Positions 46,102 to 54,976 of a stretch of 64,000 nucleotides of DNA are shown in pieces. Each line of letters starts with the position of its first letter. Position 1 is the stretch's first letter. The stretch is from Gammaproteobacteria bacterium. Its GTDB lineage: Bacteria; Pseudomonadota; Gammaproteobacteria; Steroidobacterales; Woeseiaceae. The stretch is from NCBI GenBank assembly GCA_009937615.1, contig JAACFB010000008.1, positions 29,432 to 93,431 of the forward strand, read 5' to 3'. The translations under genes and the position numbers were made by a program. Under the pieces are notes generated by a model, which had not been told where the DNA came from, searched no databases, and worked only from the letters and a program-made list of their open reading frames with translations.

Positions 46102-46916
46102 TTCGCGGAACGGGGAATCGAGGTGATGCCCATATTGTGACGCGGGAAGGCATTCGCATCGATCGTCTCGAGGTAGCCGTGCCAGGCCGCATAGCCGATT
46201 ATCGGAATCACGACAACCAGTCCGATGAATGCGGTCACCACGCCGATCAGGAGGCCGGCAAGTATCAGGCTCAGCCAGACCAGCATGGCACGCTTGTTGC
46301 GCAGCACCGCGTTGACTGACGTCACGATGGCCGTAATGCTGTCGACATCGCGGTGCATGATCATGGGCAATGAAAATGCGCTCGCGCAAAATGTGACGGC
46401 TGCAAATACGGCGCCGACAATGCTGCCAAAGCCCAGGTATGGCCAAAGGTCGCGTACGGTTGGATCCGGAATGTCCGGCATGAACACTGTGATCATCACG
46501 GCGGCCCGGGCCCAGACCAGGAATATGACCAGCAGAACGATCGCGAAGATCATCTCGTTGCCGACGTGACGCCGGAATGCCGCCCTGAGGCTGCGCACCA
46601 GTAGCGGCCGCTGGCCGCGCTCGAGTTGAGCGCTTATCGCATACAGTCCGATGCAGGTGAGCGGCGCGAGAAACACGAAGCCGCCAAGCATCGCAAACAT
46701 GATCCACTCACTGCCACGAAACCAGGCCAGCATGCTGACGGTCGCGATCATGATCGCGACGGCTAGACCGTAAAAAAGGCTTTGCTGCGGTGCCTGCATG
46801 AGATCGCCGACGCCGAGTCGAATCCATCGAAACGGCGCCCAGGCCGACAGCTCGCGGCAGGGCGCAACAAACGGCAGTTCGTCCCGGTTAATGCCGGCGT
46901 TGTCACCTTCGGTCAT
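46098..46916 (-). CDS. DUF2189 domain integral membrane protein
   Basis: A 272-residue inner membrane protein with about six hydrophobic helices. The opening APFRWIRLGVGDLMQAPQQS followed by FYGLAVAIMIATVSMLAWF is typical of DUF2189. The C-terminus has GYAAWHGYLETIDANAFPR. Some family members occur near cytochrome c oxidase genes, but none is here. The function is unknown. The ATG at 46916 has GGGAG nine bases upstream. It is convergent with glk, sharing stop-codon bases, and divergent from the CHASE4 kinase gene. Confidence 0.85.
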   Translation of the reverse strand: MTEGDNAGINRDELPFVAPCRELSAWAPFRWIRLGVGDLMQAPQQSLFYGLAVAIMIATVSMLAWFRGSEWIMFAMLGGFVFLAPLTCIGLYAISAQLERGQRPLLVRSLRAAFRRHVGNEMIFAIVLLVIFLVWARAAVMITVFMPDIPDPTVRDLWPYLGFGSIVGAVFAAVTFCASAFSLPMIMHRDVDSITAIVTSVNAVLRNKRAMLVWLSLILAGLLIGVVTAFIGLVVVIPIIGYAAWHGYLETIDANAFPRHNMGITSIPRSAN

Positions 46917-47118
46917 GGCGGTTCTCCCGATCGAGCGCCGATAATGAGTGAAACAGGCTGCGCCTACAATCGGTGGATACCCGTAATATCTGACCGCCGC
47001 GGCGAAATAATTCATTACCTTCCAATGGATTAACCGTGCGCCGTGTCACGCACGCGGGCGCTTCGTATTTGTAGACTCCGATATCTGTCTCGAACCGTGT
47101 TTGGCCCGGATTTGGATT

Positions 47119-49008
47119 ATGTCAAATCAATTCGCCAGGTTACCGCTGCAGCGAAAGGTCTCGGCAACATTGCTGCTGACGATCGCGGTTTTCGCGGCAA
47201 TCAGCTACACGATTCTCACGGCCGTTATCACGCCCGCCTTCGAGAACCTCGAGTTGTCGGCCGCAGGCAGCGACCTGGTGCGCGCCGAGCAGTCAATACG
47301 AGCCGACATCGAGAATCTCGAGGCGATGACAGCAGACTGGGCTGACTGGGACGATATCTATGAATACGTCTCCGGGGGTAACCCTTCGTTCCTGAGGTCG
47401 AATCTCAATCGATCGACGCTGGAGCATCTCGGGATCGACATGCTGGCCGTCTACGCCGGTGACAGTAAAGAGATGTGGGGAATGATGCTCGTCGACGAAG
47501 AGGAGCAGCCGCTGCGCGAGCTCAATGTCCTGAATGCCGGCAATCGCGGATTCAATCTTCTGACCGCGCACGAGGATGCGGCGCACAAGACGGCCGGTAT
47601 CGTCAGTACGGGCCGGGGACTGATGATGATCAGTTCGAGACCGATCCTGCGGTCCGACAGTTCGGGCCCCGTCGCGGGCGCGCTCGTGATGGCGCAGTTT
47701 CTGGATGCAGCACGCCTCGAGAGGCTCCGTGAACGCACCGCGGTCATGATGAGCTGGTCGCTTTTCGAGGACTTTGCAGGCCTTCCCGGGCATGACGTCA
47801 CCACTCTCGCTGAGAACAGCGTCAACACAGAGGTGAAAAAGGCGAACGTAGAGAGCTACCGATTGCTCAAGGACGTGTTTGGCGAGCCGATCATGGTTCT
47901 CGGCGTCGAGACGCCGCGGCGCATTACGGCGCTCGGCAGACAGACTGTTACTGCGGCCATGCTGTTTTTGCTGTCAGCCGGATTGCTGGCCGCGATCGTG
48001 ATGTGGTTCTTGTTGCGAGGCACCATTTTGCGGCCCATCGAGTCGCTTGCCGAGCACATGAAAAAAATGCGCCAGAGCGGCGACCTCTCGCACAGGATCA
48101 CCCGCACAGGCGATGACGAAATTGGCGCATTAGCGCAACAATTCAATAACCTGACAGCAGAGGTTCACGAGGCCAGAAAGGCCCTGCTGTTTCAGTCGTT
48201 CAAGGCGGGCAAGGCAGACACGGCGGCAGAGGTTTTGCACAACATTCGCAACGCGATGACACCGATGATCAACGGTATCGAACGACTGACCAAGGCGTTC
48301 CGGGTCGCTGATGAACTCAGAGTTACGGAGGCAACGGAGCAGATACGAAACCCCGATACCGAGCCCGACCGGACAAAGTTACTTGCCGATTATGTCGATG
48401 CCTCCTTCGACCGGGTTAAAAGCGTCTGCAGTGATGCGACCGACGACATCCGGGTCATCATGTCCCAGGCGAAACAAATCGAAGGAATACTCGCGACTCA
48501 GGAGAAGTTTGCGAATGTTTCCCCGGTGCAGGAAGACATTGTCGTTGACGAGGTCGTTGTTGAAGCTACTCATGTCGTTCCAAAAGACAAAGAACCGGTC
48601 GTTAATGTTGTTCTGGACGCCGCGTTAGAGCGCTATCGTGTTCGCGCCCATCGCATCAGCCTTTTGCAAGTACTCGGCAACCTGATTCTCAATGCCTATG
48701 AATCGATCGAGCGAAGCGCGCCGCCAGAGGCACAGATCCGCTTGACAGCAACCGACACGATCCTGGATGAGCAGCCGATGGTGCGGCTGACAGTTTGCGA
48801 TAACGGCAGCGGTTTCGACGAGGCAATCAGCAAGCAGATTTTTCAGCGCGGCTATACGTCGAAGTCCAGCGGGGACGCGAGCGGACTCGGACTACATTGG
48901 TGTGCTAACGCCGTGGCGAGCATGGGCGGGCGGATCATCGCCGAAAGTAACGGGGCAGGCCAGGGCGCCGAATTTCACGTGCTGCTGCCAGCAGCTCAGG
49001 GAGTTTGA
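47119..49008 (+). CDS. CHASE4 sensor histidine kinase
   Basis: A 629-residue membrane kinase. Order: membrane helix 1 (about 14-36), an extracytoplasmic CHASE4-type sensor (about 40-270, with TADWADWDDIYEYV), membrane helix 2 (about 277-298), HAMP (about 303-355), a dimerisation region and a HATPase domain (NLILNAYESI, DNGSGFDE, GLGLHWCANAV). The likely phospho-acceptor is His374 in EVLHNIRNAMTPMI; this is not the usual HisKA H-box but resembles the LHNxxN type. The ATG at 47119 is preferred over a TTG at 47101; the ribosome binding site is weak. It overlaps the next gene by four bases and probably phosphorylates one or both downstream receiver domains. Confidence 0.88.
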   Translation: MSNQFARLPLQRKVSATLLLTIAVFAAISYTILTAVITPAFENLELSAAGSDLVRAEQSIRADIENLEAMTADWADWDDIYEYVSGGNPSFLRSNLNRSTLEHLGIDMLAVYAGDSKEMWGMMLVDEEEQPLRELNVLNAGNRGFNLLTAHEDAAHKTAGIVSTGRGLMMISSRPILRSDSSGPVAGALVMAQFLDAARLERLRERTAVMMSWSLFEDFAGLPGHDVTTLAENSVNTEVKKANVESYRLLKDVFGEPIMVLGVETPRRITALGRQTVTAAMLFLLSAGLLAAIVMWFLLRGTILRPIESLAEHMKKMRQSGDLSHRITRTGDDEIGALAQQFNNLTAEVHEARKALLFQSFKAGKADTAAEVLHNIRNAMTPMINGIERLTKAFRVADELRVTEATEQIRNPDTEPDRTKLLADYVDASFDRVKSVCSDATDDIRVIMSQAKQIEGILATQEKFANVSPVQEDIVVDEVVVEATHVVPKDKEPVVNVVLDAALERYRVRAHRISLLQVLGNLILNAYESIERSAPPEAQIRLTATDTILDEQPMVRLTVCDNGSGFDEAISKQIFQRGYTSKSSGDASGLGLHWCANAVASMGGRIIAESNGAGQGAEFHVLLPAAQGV

Positions 49009-49505
49009 AGATGATATCGCACAGTGGCGAAGACTGCATACGTGTACTGATTGCTGATGACGACAAGCATGTTCTTGATGCCTATCGTGAAGCATTCCTC
49101 AAACCGGACACAGGCATTGAGATGCGCGCGCTGGACGCGCTCGCAGCCCAACTGTTCGAGCCTGACGACAGGACTGAGTCGGAGTCGAATTTCGACGTCG
49201 TGGCCTGCAGCCAGGGAGACGATGCAATCTCACTGGCGAAAAAGGCAGCCACTGACGGCGAACCTTTCGACGTAGTGATTCTCGATGTGCGAATGCCGCC
49301 GGGGATAGATGGTGTCGAAGCCGGCAGGCAGATACGCCAACTGGATTCAGAAGTAGAGATCATATTTGTCACCGGGTATTCGGATATTCCTCTCGATGAG
49401 CTTCAGCGCCGCGTACCTCCCCCATTGAAACTGCACTACTTCAGGAAGCCCCTGTCATTTGCGCGGCTCGCGCGGGATGTGGCGACGCTGGTCAGGACCA
49501 ACTGA
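49005..49505 (+). CDS. Single-domain response regulator with extended receiver
   Basis: A 166-residue receiver protein without an output domain. The acidic pocket is VLIADDDKHVLD, the phospho-acceptor Asp is in VVILDVRMPPGIDGVE, and the switch Lys is in HYFRKPLSF. Between helix 1 and strand 2 it carries about 30 extra residues (from DTGIEMRALDALAAQLFEPD on), an insertion that recurs in the receiver domain of the next protein. It is translationally coupled to the kinase (ATGA overlap). It may act as a phosphate relay or bind other proteins. Confidence 0.88.
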   Translation: MKMISHSGEDCIRVLIADDDKHVLDAYREAFLKPDTGIEMRALDALAAQLFEPDDRTESESNFDVVACSQGDDAISLAKKAATDGEPFDVVILDVRMPPGIDGVEAGRQIRQLDSEVEIIFVTGYSDIPLDELQRRVPPPLKLHYFRKPLSFARLARDVATLVRTN

Positions 49506-49516
49506 GAGAATCAGGA

Positions 49517-51448
49517 ATGGCGAATCTTAAAGACACGTTAGTTAACCGCGTACTGGTCGTTGACGACGATGCCGCGCTGATTGCGGAGTACCTGCGGTGC
49601 CTCGAGGAAGACATCGACCCTGCGTGGGGTACGTCGACACTCTATGACCTCGAGAAAGCATTATTCGGTCAGGAGCAGGCTGAGAAGGGCGCGGCGCGTT
49701 TCAATGTACAGACGCAGAACCAGGGTGAAGCGGCAGTCGAGGCCGTGAAGGCCGCCGTTGCCATGGATGCCCCTTTCGCAATCGTATTTCTCGATATTCG
49801 CATGCCTCCCGGCATGGACGGCATTGAGGCCGCGAAGAAGATTCGTGCTATCGACCCGGACGTCAATATTGTCATCGTTTCGGGGTCGATGGGGCCCGAA
49901 GTTGATAACCTCGATTGCGAAATCCCACCCGCCGACAAGATCTTCTTTTTCAAGAAACCGTTTCACGCTGTCGAGTGTCGCCAGCTAGCCGCCGCGCTTT
50001 GCGGCAAGTGGCATTCCGACATGGCGTTACGCCATGCGAACGAGGAACTGGAGCGGCGCGTCAGGGAGCGCACGACGGCGCTCCACAAGCTGGCGTACTA
50101 CGACCCGGTGACGCGACTACCCAACCAGCTGCTGCTGCTCGAAAAGCTTCAGGGGTTGATAGACAAGTCCGAAGATTCCGAAGGCGATTCGGTTGTGGTA
50201 CTGCTCGATATCGAGCGCTTTAGTTTTATAAACGAAACGATGGGCTACGACGCTGGCACGGAGTTGTTACGCTCGATCGGAAGTCGCTTGCAGCGAGCGT
50301 TCTGCAGTGAGGATCCGGGCAAACGCGCAGTCGTCGGCCGTTTCGGAGCAGACGAGTTTGCCGTACTCATGCCCGGTGTTGAGCACGACATAGCAATCCG
50401 GGATTTCGCGGAGCGGGTGAAGCAGACCGTCGAGGAACCCTTTCTGATCCAGGGTCGCGACCTTTTCCTGAAGGCCAGTATCGGCGTCGCCTGGCACCCG
50501 GTGCACGGGCGCGATGCCAGGCTGGTCTATCGTTGTGCAGAGGCTGCGCTGCATCGCTCGATGCGCAGCCCCGATGGTTCGATCACCTACTACCACAGCG
50601 AAATGCGCTACCGGGCACGGCACAAGTTCGACCTGGAGGCCGAATTCCGCAACGCGATCGAGAGCGGGCTGATAACGGCCTTTTACCAGCCACAACAGTT
50701 TACCGATACTGGGGAACTGGCGGGCGTGGAAGCACTGGCACGCTGGATTCGTCCGGATGGAACGATCGTCCCGCCATCGGACTTTATTCCTCTCAGCGAA
50801 GAGTTGGGGATGTCGGACCTGCTGTTCGAGTCAGTATTGACGCGCGTCTGCATCGACGTGGCGGGATGGCGCGACGCCGGCGATTGGACGGTTCCGGTTA
50901 GCGTCAATATTTCAGCACACCAGCTGCGTAACGCGGACCTGGTCAGCCTGATTAAGAAAGTGCTGCAAAAGCAAAACATCGAACAAAACCTGATCAATCT
51001 CGAGCTGACCGAAACGGCATTACTCGAAGATCTGACGATCGCACGCCCGGTGCTCAGCGATCTCAATGCCTATGGTGTGGGCATCCATATTGATGATTTT
51101 GGTACGGGATACTCATCGTTGAGTTACCTTGCCCAACTACCCGTCCAGACGCTCAAAATCGATCAGTCTTTTGTCGCTAATCTGACCGAATCCGAGACAA
51201 ATACCAGGGTCGTTCAGTCAATCATTGCTCTGGGTAAGGCCATGGGTCTCGAGGTCGTGGCCGAGGGCGTCGAAACAGACCGGCAATATGCGATTCTGCG
51301 CAAGCTGAAATGCGATCTCGTGCAGGGATACTTCATAGCCAAGCCAATGCCGGCAGACCGGTTTTGTCACTGGCGCGCGGGCCACGCAGACACACAAAGC
51401 CTCAAGCACGAGTCCGCAATCGTCAATATCGACAAGGGTCGCGGTTGA
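49517..51448 (+). CDS. REC-GGDEF-EAL protein, probable cyclic di-GMP phosphodiesterase
   Basis: A 643-residue protein. The receiver (about 10-160) has VLVVDDDAAL, a phospho-acceptor at Asp93 (FLDIRMPPGMDG) and the same long insertion as the preceding protein. A short coiled coil (about 168-192) leads to a GGDEF domain whose active site reads GADEF at 277-281, so cyclase activity is doubtful. The EAL domain (about 375-630) has VEALARW from 404, TETALLED and IDDFGTGYSSLSYL, so phosphodiesterase activity is likely. It lies eleven bases after the response regulator gene and is presumably the output of the kinase, lowering cyclic di-GMP when phosphorylated or not (direction unknown). Confidence 0.9.
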   Translation: MANLKDTLVNRVLVVDDDAALIAEYLRCLEEDIDPAWGTSTLYDLEKALFGQEQAEKGAARFNVQTQNQGEAAVEAVKAAVAMDAPFAIVFLDIRMPPGMDGIEAAKKIRAIDPDVNIVIVSGSMGPEVDNLDCEIPPADKIFFFKKPFHAVECRQLAAALCGKWHSDMALRHANEELERRVRERTTALHKLAYYDPVTRLPNQLLLLEKLQGLIDKSEDSEGDSVVVLLDIERFSFINETMGYDAGTELLRSIGSRLQRAFCSEDPGKRAVVGRFGADEFAVLMPGVEHDIAIRDFAERVKQTVEEPFLIQGRDLFLKASIGVAWHPVHGRDARLVYRCAEAALHRSMRSPDGSITYYHSEMRYRARHKFDLEAEFRNAIESGLITAFYQPQQFTDTGELAGVEALARWIRPDGTIVPPSDFIPLSEELGMSDLLFESVLTRVCIDVAGWRDAGDWTVPVSVNISAHQLRNADLVSLIKKVLQKQNIEQNLINLELTETALLEDLTIARPVLSDLNAYGVGIHIDDFGTGYSSLSYLAQLPVQTLKIDQSFVANLTESETNTRVVQSIIALGKAMGLEVVAEGVETDRQYAILRKLKCDLVQGYFIAKPMPADRFCHWRAGHADTQSLKHESAIVNIDKGRG

Positions 51449-51514
51449 CGCAAAGAGCTTCTTGTTTCAAACAAAAGGCGTTACTCTCGATAGCATCAGC
51501 TCGGGAGACTTGTA

Positions 51515-52342
51515 ATGCGTCTAATTCTGGTTCCGGTTGCCGACAGGCCCGAGTGCGCAAGAGCCTTGGAGACAGCGTTTGACCTGGGCCGGCGTCTTGG
51601 TTCCAGCATCAGTGGTTGCCACATGCGGCCACATCGCCATTCAGCGGTTTCGATGGCATCCGCGTTTGCGGACACCGCATGGCGCCGCAAGTCTACGAAG
51701 ACGGCGCCCGCGGCTGCAAAGTCGCTTTATCGCTTGTTAGCTGAACAGCACGGTTACAGCATGACTCGCCGCGCGGGCCCGGCTCCGGGCGCACTATGGG
51801 CTGAACGCGTGGGTTCACCCGACAAGCTGATGGCCATACTCGGTCCCGTGGCCGATCTGACCATCGTAAGCCGTCCCGCTAAGTCCGGCAGTGTGGCCGA
51901 CATGTTCATGACCGCGGCGCTCACGGAGTCGTCACGGCCAGTGCTTCTTTTGCCCCAAAAGAACCGCAGGAAAGTCGGGAGGCGCGTATGCATCGCCTGG
52001 AACCAGAGCGGAGAGGCCGCGCAGGCCGTGGCGGCGGCAATGCCCCTGCTGCAGCGGGCAAGTGCCGTAACGATCGTGGGTTGCGGTCCTGAGGACCGGG
52101 CCGGACCGAAGTCCGCGCAACTCGCGGCATACCTCGCTCATTGGGGTGTCGATGCCGGTTGCGTCGCTACCCGCGGTCAAGATGTCGAATCGGAACTGAT
52201 CGCTGCATGCAGCGACGCGGGGGCCGATTTGCTGGTCAGTGGGGCATACAGCCGCAGTCGCTGGCGGGAACGCGCATTCGGCGGCACGACAGACTACCTG
52301 ATTCGCAAAGCGCGCATACCCGTCTTCATGCTCCACGGCTGA
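51515..52342 (+). CDS. Tandem universal stress protein
   Basis: A 275-residue protein of two UspA-like halves. The first (about 1-148) starts RLILVPVADRPECARALETA and has lost a clear nucleotide loop. The second (about 152-275) starts VCIAWNQSGEAAQAVAAAM and ends with SGAYSRSRWRERAFGGTTDY, which matches the ATP-binding G-x-G pattern of the family. Family members bind ATP or AMP and help survival under stress. GGGAG lies about nine bases before the ATG. It stands between the signalling unit and a transporter with its own short leader. Confidence 0.85.
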   Translation: MRLILVPVADRPECARALETAFDLGRRLGSSISGCHMRPHRHSAVSMASAFADTAWRRKSTKTAPAAAKSLYRLLAEQHGYSMTRRAGPAPGALWAERVGSPDKLMAILGPVADLTIVSRPAKSGSVADMFMTAALTESSRPVLLLPQKNRRKVGRRVCIAWNQSGEAAQAVAAAMPLLQRASAVTIVGCGPEDRAGPKSAQLAAYLAHWGVDAGCVATRGQDVESELIAACSDAGADLLVSGAYSRSRWRERAFGGTTDYLIRKARIPVFMLHG

Positions 52343-52439
52343 CCTCGTCTCAGCAAGACAGGAGCGGTTCGATTCGCGGGAAAATGGGCCCGCGCGATTT
52401 TTATGTACACTGTCTCCAGAAGAATAAGTGGGGGCGAAC

Positions 52440-53843
52440 ATGAAGAAGCGCGGCATCTCTATCGATGCGTTAGTCCTGATTTTCTCGTTTATCATTCTTG
52501 CCCAGCTGCTGTCGTACATAATTCCGCAGGGTCAGTTCGCGCGGCAGCCGTACCCGGATAATCCCGAGCGGTCGATGGTCGTTGCCGGCACCTTCGAAGT
52601 GATTTCTGCCGGGAGTGAAACCACGATGCCGCCCTGGCATTTTCTGCTCGCTATCACCGATGGTCTCGGCGATGCCCAGGACATCATATTCCTGATATTC
52701 CTGGTTGGCGGCGTCATCGGAATATTGCGTAAGACCGGCGCGATTGACGCGGCATTGCATAAGTCAGTTGCGAAGCTCGGTCACAGCCCGTGGATATTGA
52801 TCGCCGGTTGTTTCGCAATGTTCAGTATCGGCTCGTTCACGATCGGAATGGGCGAGGAGTACGTGCCGCTGGTACCGATCATCGTTACGATGAGTCTTGC
52901 GATGCGCATGGATGCTGTCGTCGCGATGGGCATGGTGTGGGTGCCCTACGGGATCGGCTGGGCGTGTGCCGGAATCAATCCATTCGGCGTAATGATCGCG
53001 CAGACTATTGCCGGTGTTCCGCTGACCTCGGGCTGGCTGCCACGCTTTGTCATGATGCTGGCGTTTCTCGGGATCGCGTTTCACCATGTTTACCGCTATG
53101 CACGCAAGGTGCAGCAAGACCCGGCTTCGAGCCTCGTGGCCGACATTGACTATAGCAGCGGCTTTGAGGCTCCCGCGGATATTCAACTGACGGGTCCGCG
53201 CGTAGCGATAATGCTGGTTTTCCTTGCCGGCCTCGTTGTTTTCGTCTATGGCGCGGCCAATCTGCACTGGTATATAGCTGAGCTCAACGCGGTCTTTCTC
53301 GGCATCGGCTTGCTGGCCGCGATCATCGTGCGTATGCCGGCTGGAGAAATGAGCCGCACTTTTCTCGAAGGCGCGGCACAGATGACGGCGCCGGCATTGA
53401 TCGTCGGCTTTGCGCGCACGATCGCGATAGTTCTCGAGGACGGCCAGATCATCGACACGATCGTGTATTCGATCGCGAGCCTGCTCGACGGGATGCCAGC
53501 GGATGTGTCGGTGTTCGGCATGCTCGTCGTACAGACGGTTTGCAACTTCTTCATTCCTTCGGGTACCGGCCAGGCTTTCGTGACGATGCCGATCATGTCG
53601 CCGTTAGCAACGTTGACTGGCGTGCCGCAGCAGTCAGCGGTGCTGGCATACCAGTTCGGTGATGGCTTCACCAACATGATTATCCCGACGAATGCGCTGG
53701 TTATGGGTGCGCTGGTGCTGGGCCGAATTCCGTATTCCGCCTGGGTGCGGTTCGTGGGGCCTCTGCTGCTCAAGATTTTCGTGTTGGCAACGATCTTCCT
53801 GGTGCTGTCGGTCCATTTTGGCAGTGAGGTCGGTCTTTACTAA
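52440..53843 (+). CDS. YfcC family (DcuC-superfamily) membrane transporter
   Basis: A 467-residue inner membrane protein with about twelve hydrophobic segments. The opening ISIDALVLIFSFIILAQLLS followed by YIIPQGQFAR, and the conserved FSIGSFTIGMGEEYVPLVP and FFIPSGTGQAFVTMPIMSPL, match the YfcC/anaerobic C4-dicarboxylate carrier-like family (UPF0719/ArsB-NhaD-like IT superfamily neighbours). Family substrates are thought to be dicarboxylates, amino acids or peptides; acetate-linked roles are reported for E. coli YfcC. GGGGG lies five bases before the ATG at 52440; an in-frame GTG at 52428 is possible. Confidence 0.82.
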   Translation: MKKRGISIDALVLIFSFIILAQLLSYIIPQGQFARQPYPDNPERSMVVAGTFEVISAGSETTMPPWHFLLAITDGLGDAQDIIFLIFLVGGVIGILRKTGAIDAALHKSVAKLGHSPWILIAGCFAMFSIGSFTIGMGEEYVPLVPIIVTMSLAMRMDAVVAMGMVWVPYGIGWACAGINPFGVMIAQTIAGVPLTSGWLPRFVMMLAFLGIAFHHVYRYARKVQQDPASSLVADIDYSSGFEAPADIQLTGPRVAIMLVFLAGLVVFVYGAANLHWYIAELNAVFLGIGLLAAIIVRMPAGEMSRTFLEGAAQMTAPALIVGFARTIAIVLEDGQIIDTIVYSIASLLDGMPADVSVFGMLVVQTVCNFFIPSGTGQAFVTMPIMSPLATLTGVPQQSAVLAYQFGDGFTNMIIPTNALVMGALVLGRIPYSAWVRFVGPLLLKIFVLATIFLVLSVHFGSEVGLY

Positions 53844-53904
53844 GGAAAAAGGCGGGAGTTGTTGCTGTGCGAAAAACGAATCTGAGTTGACGTAGTGACA
53901 CCCT

Positions 53905-54924
53905 CTAGTTGCGTCGGTACCAGAGCACGCCGTTTCGGGATTCAACGTCGAGTGAGCCTTCGGCGACAAGATAGTTCAGGTGAGCGATTGACTCGCCCGC
54001 CGCCATGATCAGGTTGCCGTCAGAAATTCGTCCTTTGAACAGTGCCGGGAACACGTCGATGGCGCGGCGCGGCTCGCTGCAGAGTTCAAATAACCTGCCA
54101 AGCCCCGTCGTGTGTTCCGAAATCAACGCGTCCAGACGCGCATGCGCCCCTCGAAACGGTTTGCCATGAGCGGGCAGTACGAGAACGTCCTCGGGTAATC
54201 GAATTTTCATGGCCGCGAGCGATTCGAGCCAGTCCCTGAGCGGATTTGCGTGCGGTTCGGTCGGGTAAACGCTGACGTTGGACGAGATCGTCGGCAGAAT
54301 CTGGTCGCCCGAAATGACAATATTGCGCTCCGCATCGAAAAGGCAGGCGTGTTCGGGTGAGTGGCCCCGGCCAACGACGATTTCCCAGTCGTTGCCACCG
54401 ATCGACAGACGTTCACCATCGACAATGCGCCGGTAAGACTCGGGCAACGGCGCGACAACTCGGCCAAACATGCCAAACCGCTGCTGGTATCGCGTCAATG
54501 CCTCATCGCTGAAGCCGGCGCCGCGATAGAACTGCGAGCCGGCCGCCGGAGCGTCGCGCCCGGTATCGGAGATCAAGATCCTGCACAGCAGGTATTCTTC
54601 GCGCGTCATCCACAGTTCGACATCATGCTGTTCCGTGAGCCACCCCGCGCAGCCCGAGTGATCGGGATGCAGATGGGTGACGATGACACGCGTGACGGGC
54701 TGACCGTGCATCGGCCCGGAAAAAGTCTGCGCCCAGACTTCGCGATTCGATTCGATACAGACGCCCGTGTCGACAATCGCACAGCCCCGCTCATCGTCCA
54801 GCAGCCACAGGTTGATGTGCTCGAGCGCCATCGGCAGCGGCATGCGCAGCCAGCGGATTCCGTCGACAACGGCATTGACGTCTCCATGCGCGGGACGGGT
54901 CTCGAATTCATACTCGATCGGCAT
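53905..54924 (-). CDS. MBL-fold metallo-hydrolase
   Basis: A 339-residue metallo-beta-lactamase-fold hydrolase. The zinc motif is VTHLHPDHSGCAGWL (HxHxDH). Further ligands are His in GRGHSPEHACLFD, Asp in VISGDQILPTIS and His in VLPAHGKPFRGAH. The C-terminal helical part (HLNYLVAEGSLDVESRNG) is a winged-helix-like extension seen in the LACTB2-like branch. It may act on thioesters, glutathione conjugates or RNA; the sequence does not decide. I chose the ATG at 54924, where similarity begins; upstream codons overlap nothing useful and no good ribosome binding site is visible. Confidence 0.82.
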   Translation of the reverse strand: MPIEYEFETRPAHGDVNAVVDGIRWLRMPLPMALEHINLWLLDDERGCAIVDTGVCIESNREVWAQTFSGPMHGQPVTRVIVTHLHPDHSGCAGWLTEQHDVELWMTREEYLLCRILISDTGRDAPAAGSQFYRGAGFSDEALTRYQQRFGMFGRVVAPLPESYRRIVDGERLSIGGNDWEIVVGRGHSPEHACLFDAERNIVISGDQILPTISSNVSVYPTEPHANPLRDWLESLAAMKIRLPEDVLVLPAHGKPFRGAHARLDALISEHTTGLGRLFELCSEPRRAIDVFPALFKGRISDGNLIMAAGESIAHLNYLVAEGSLDVESRNGVLWYRRN

Positions 54925-54976
54925 GCGCGCATGATCGCATGTGCCAGGCTCGCTGCGCGAACTGCTCCCGCGGCAA

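Noticed and set aside
51461..51480. Possible hairpin TTGTTT/AAACAA after the REC-GGDEF-EAL gene
   Set aside because: Stem is weak and AT-only with almost no loop; no T-run.
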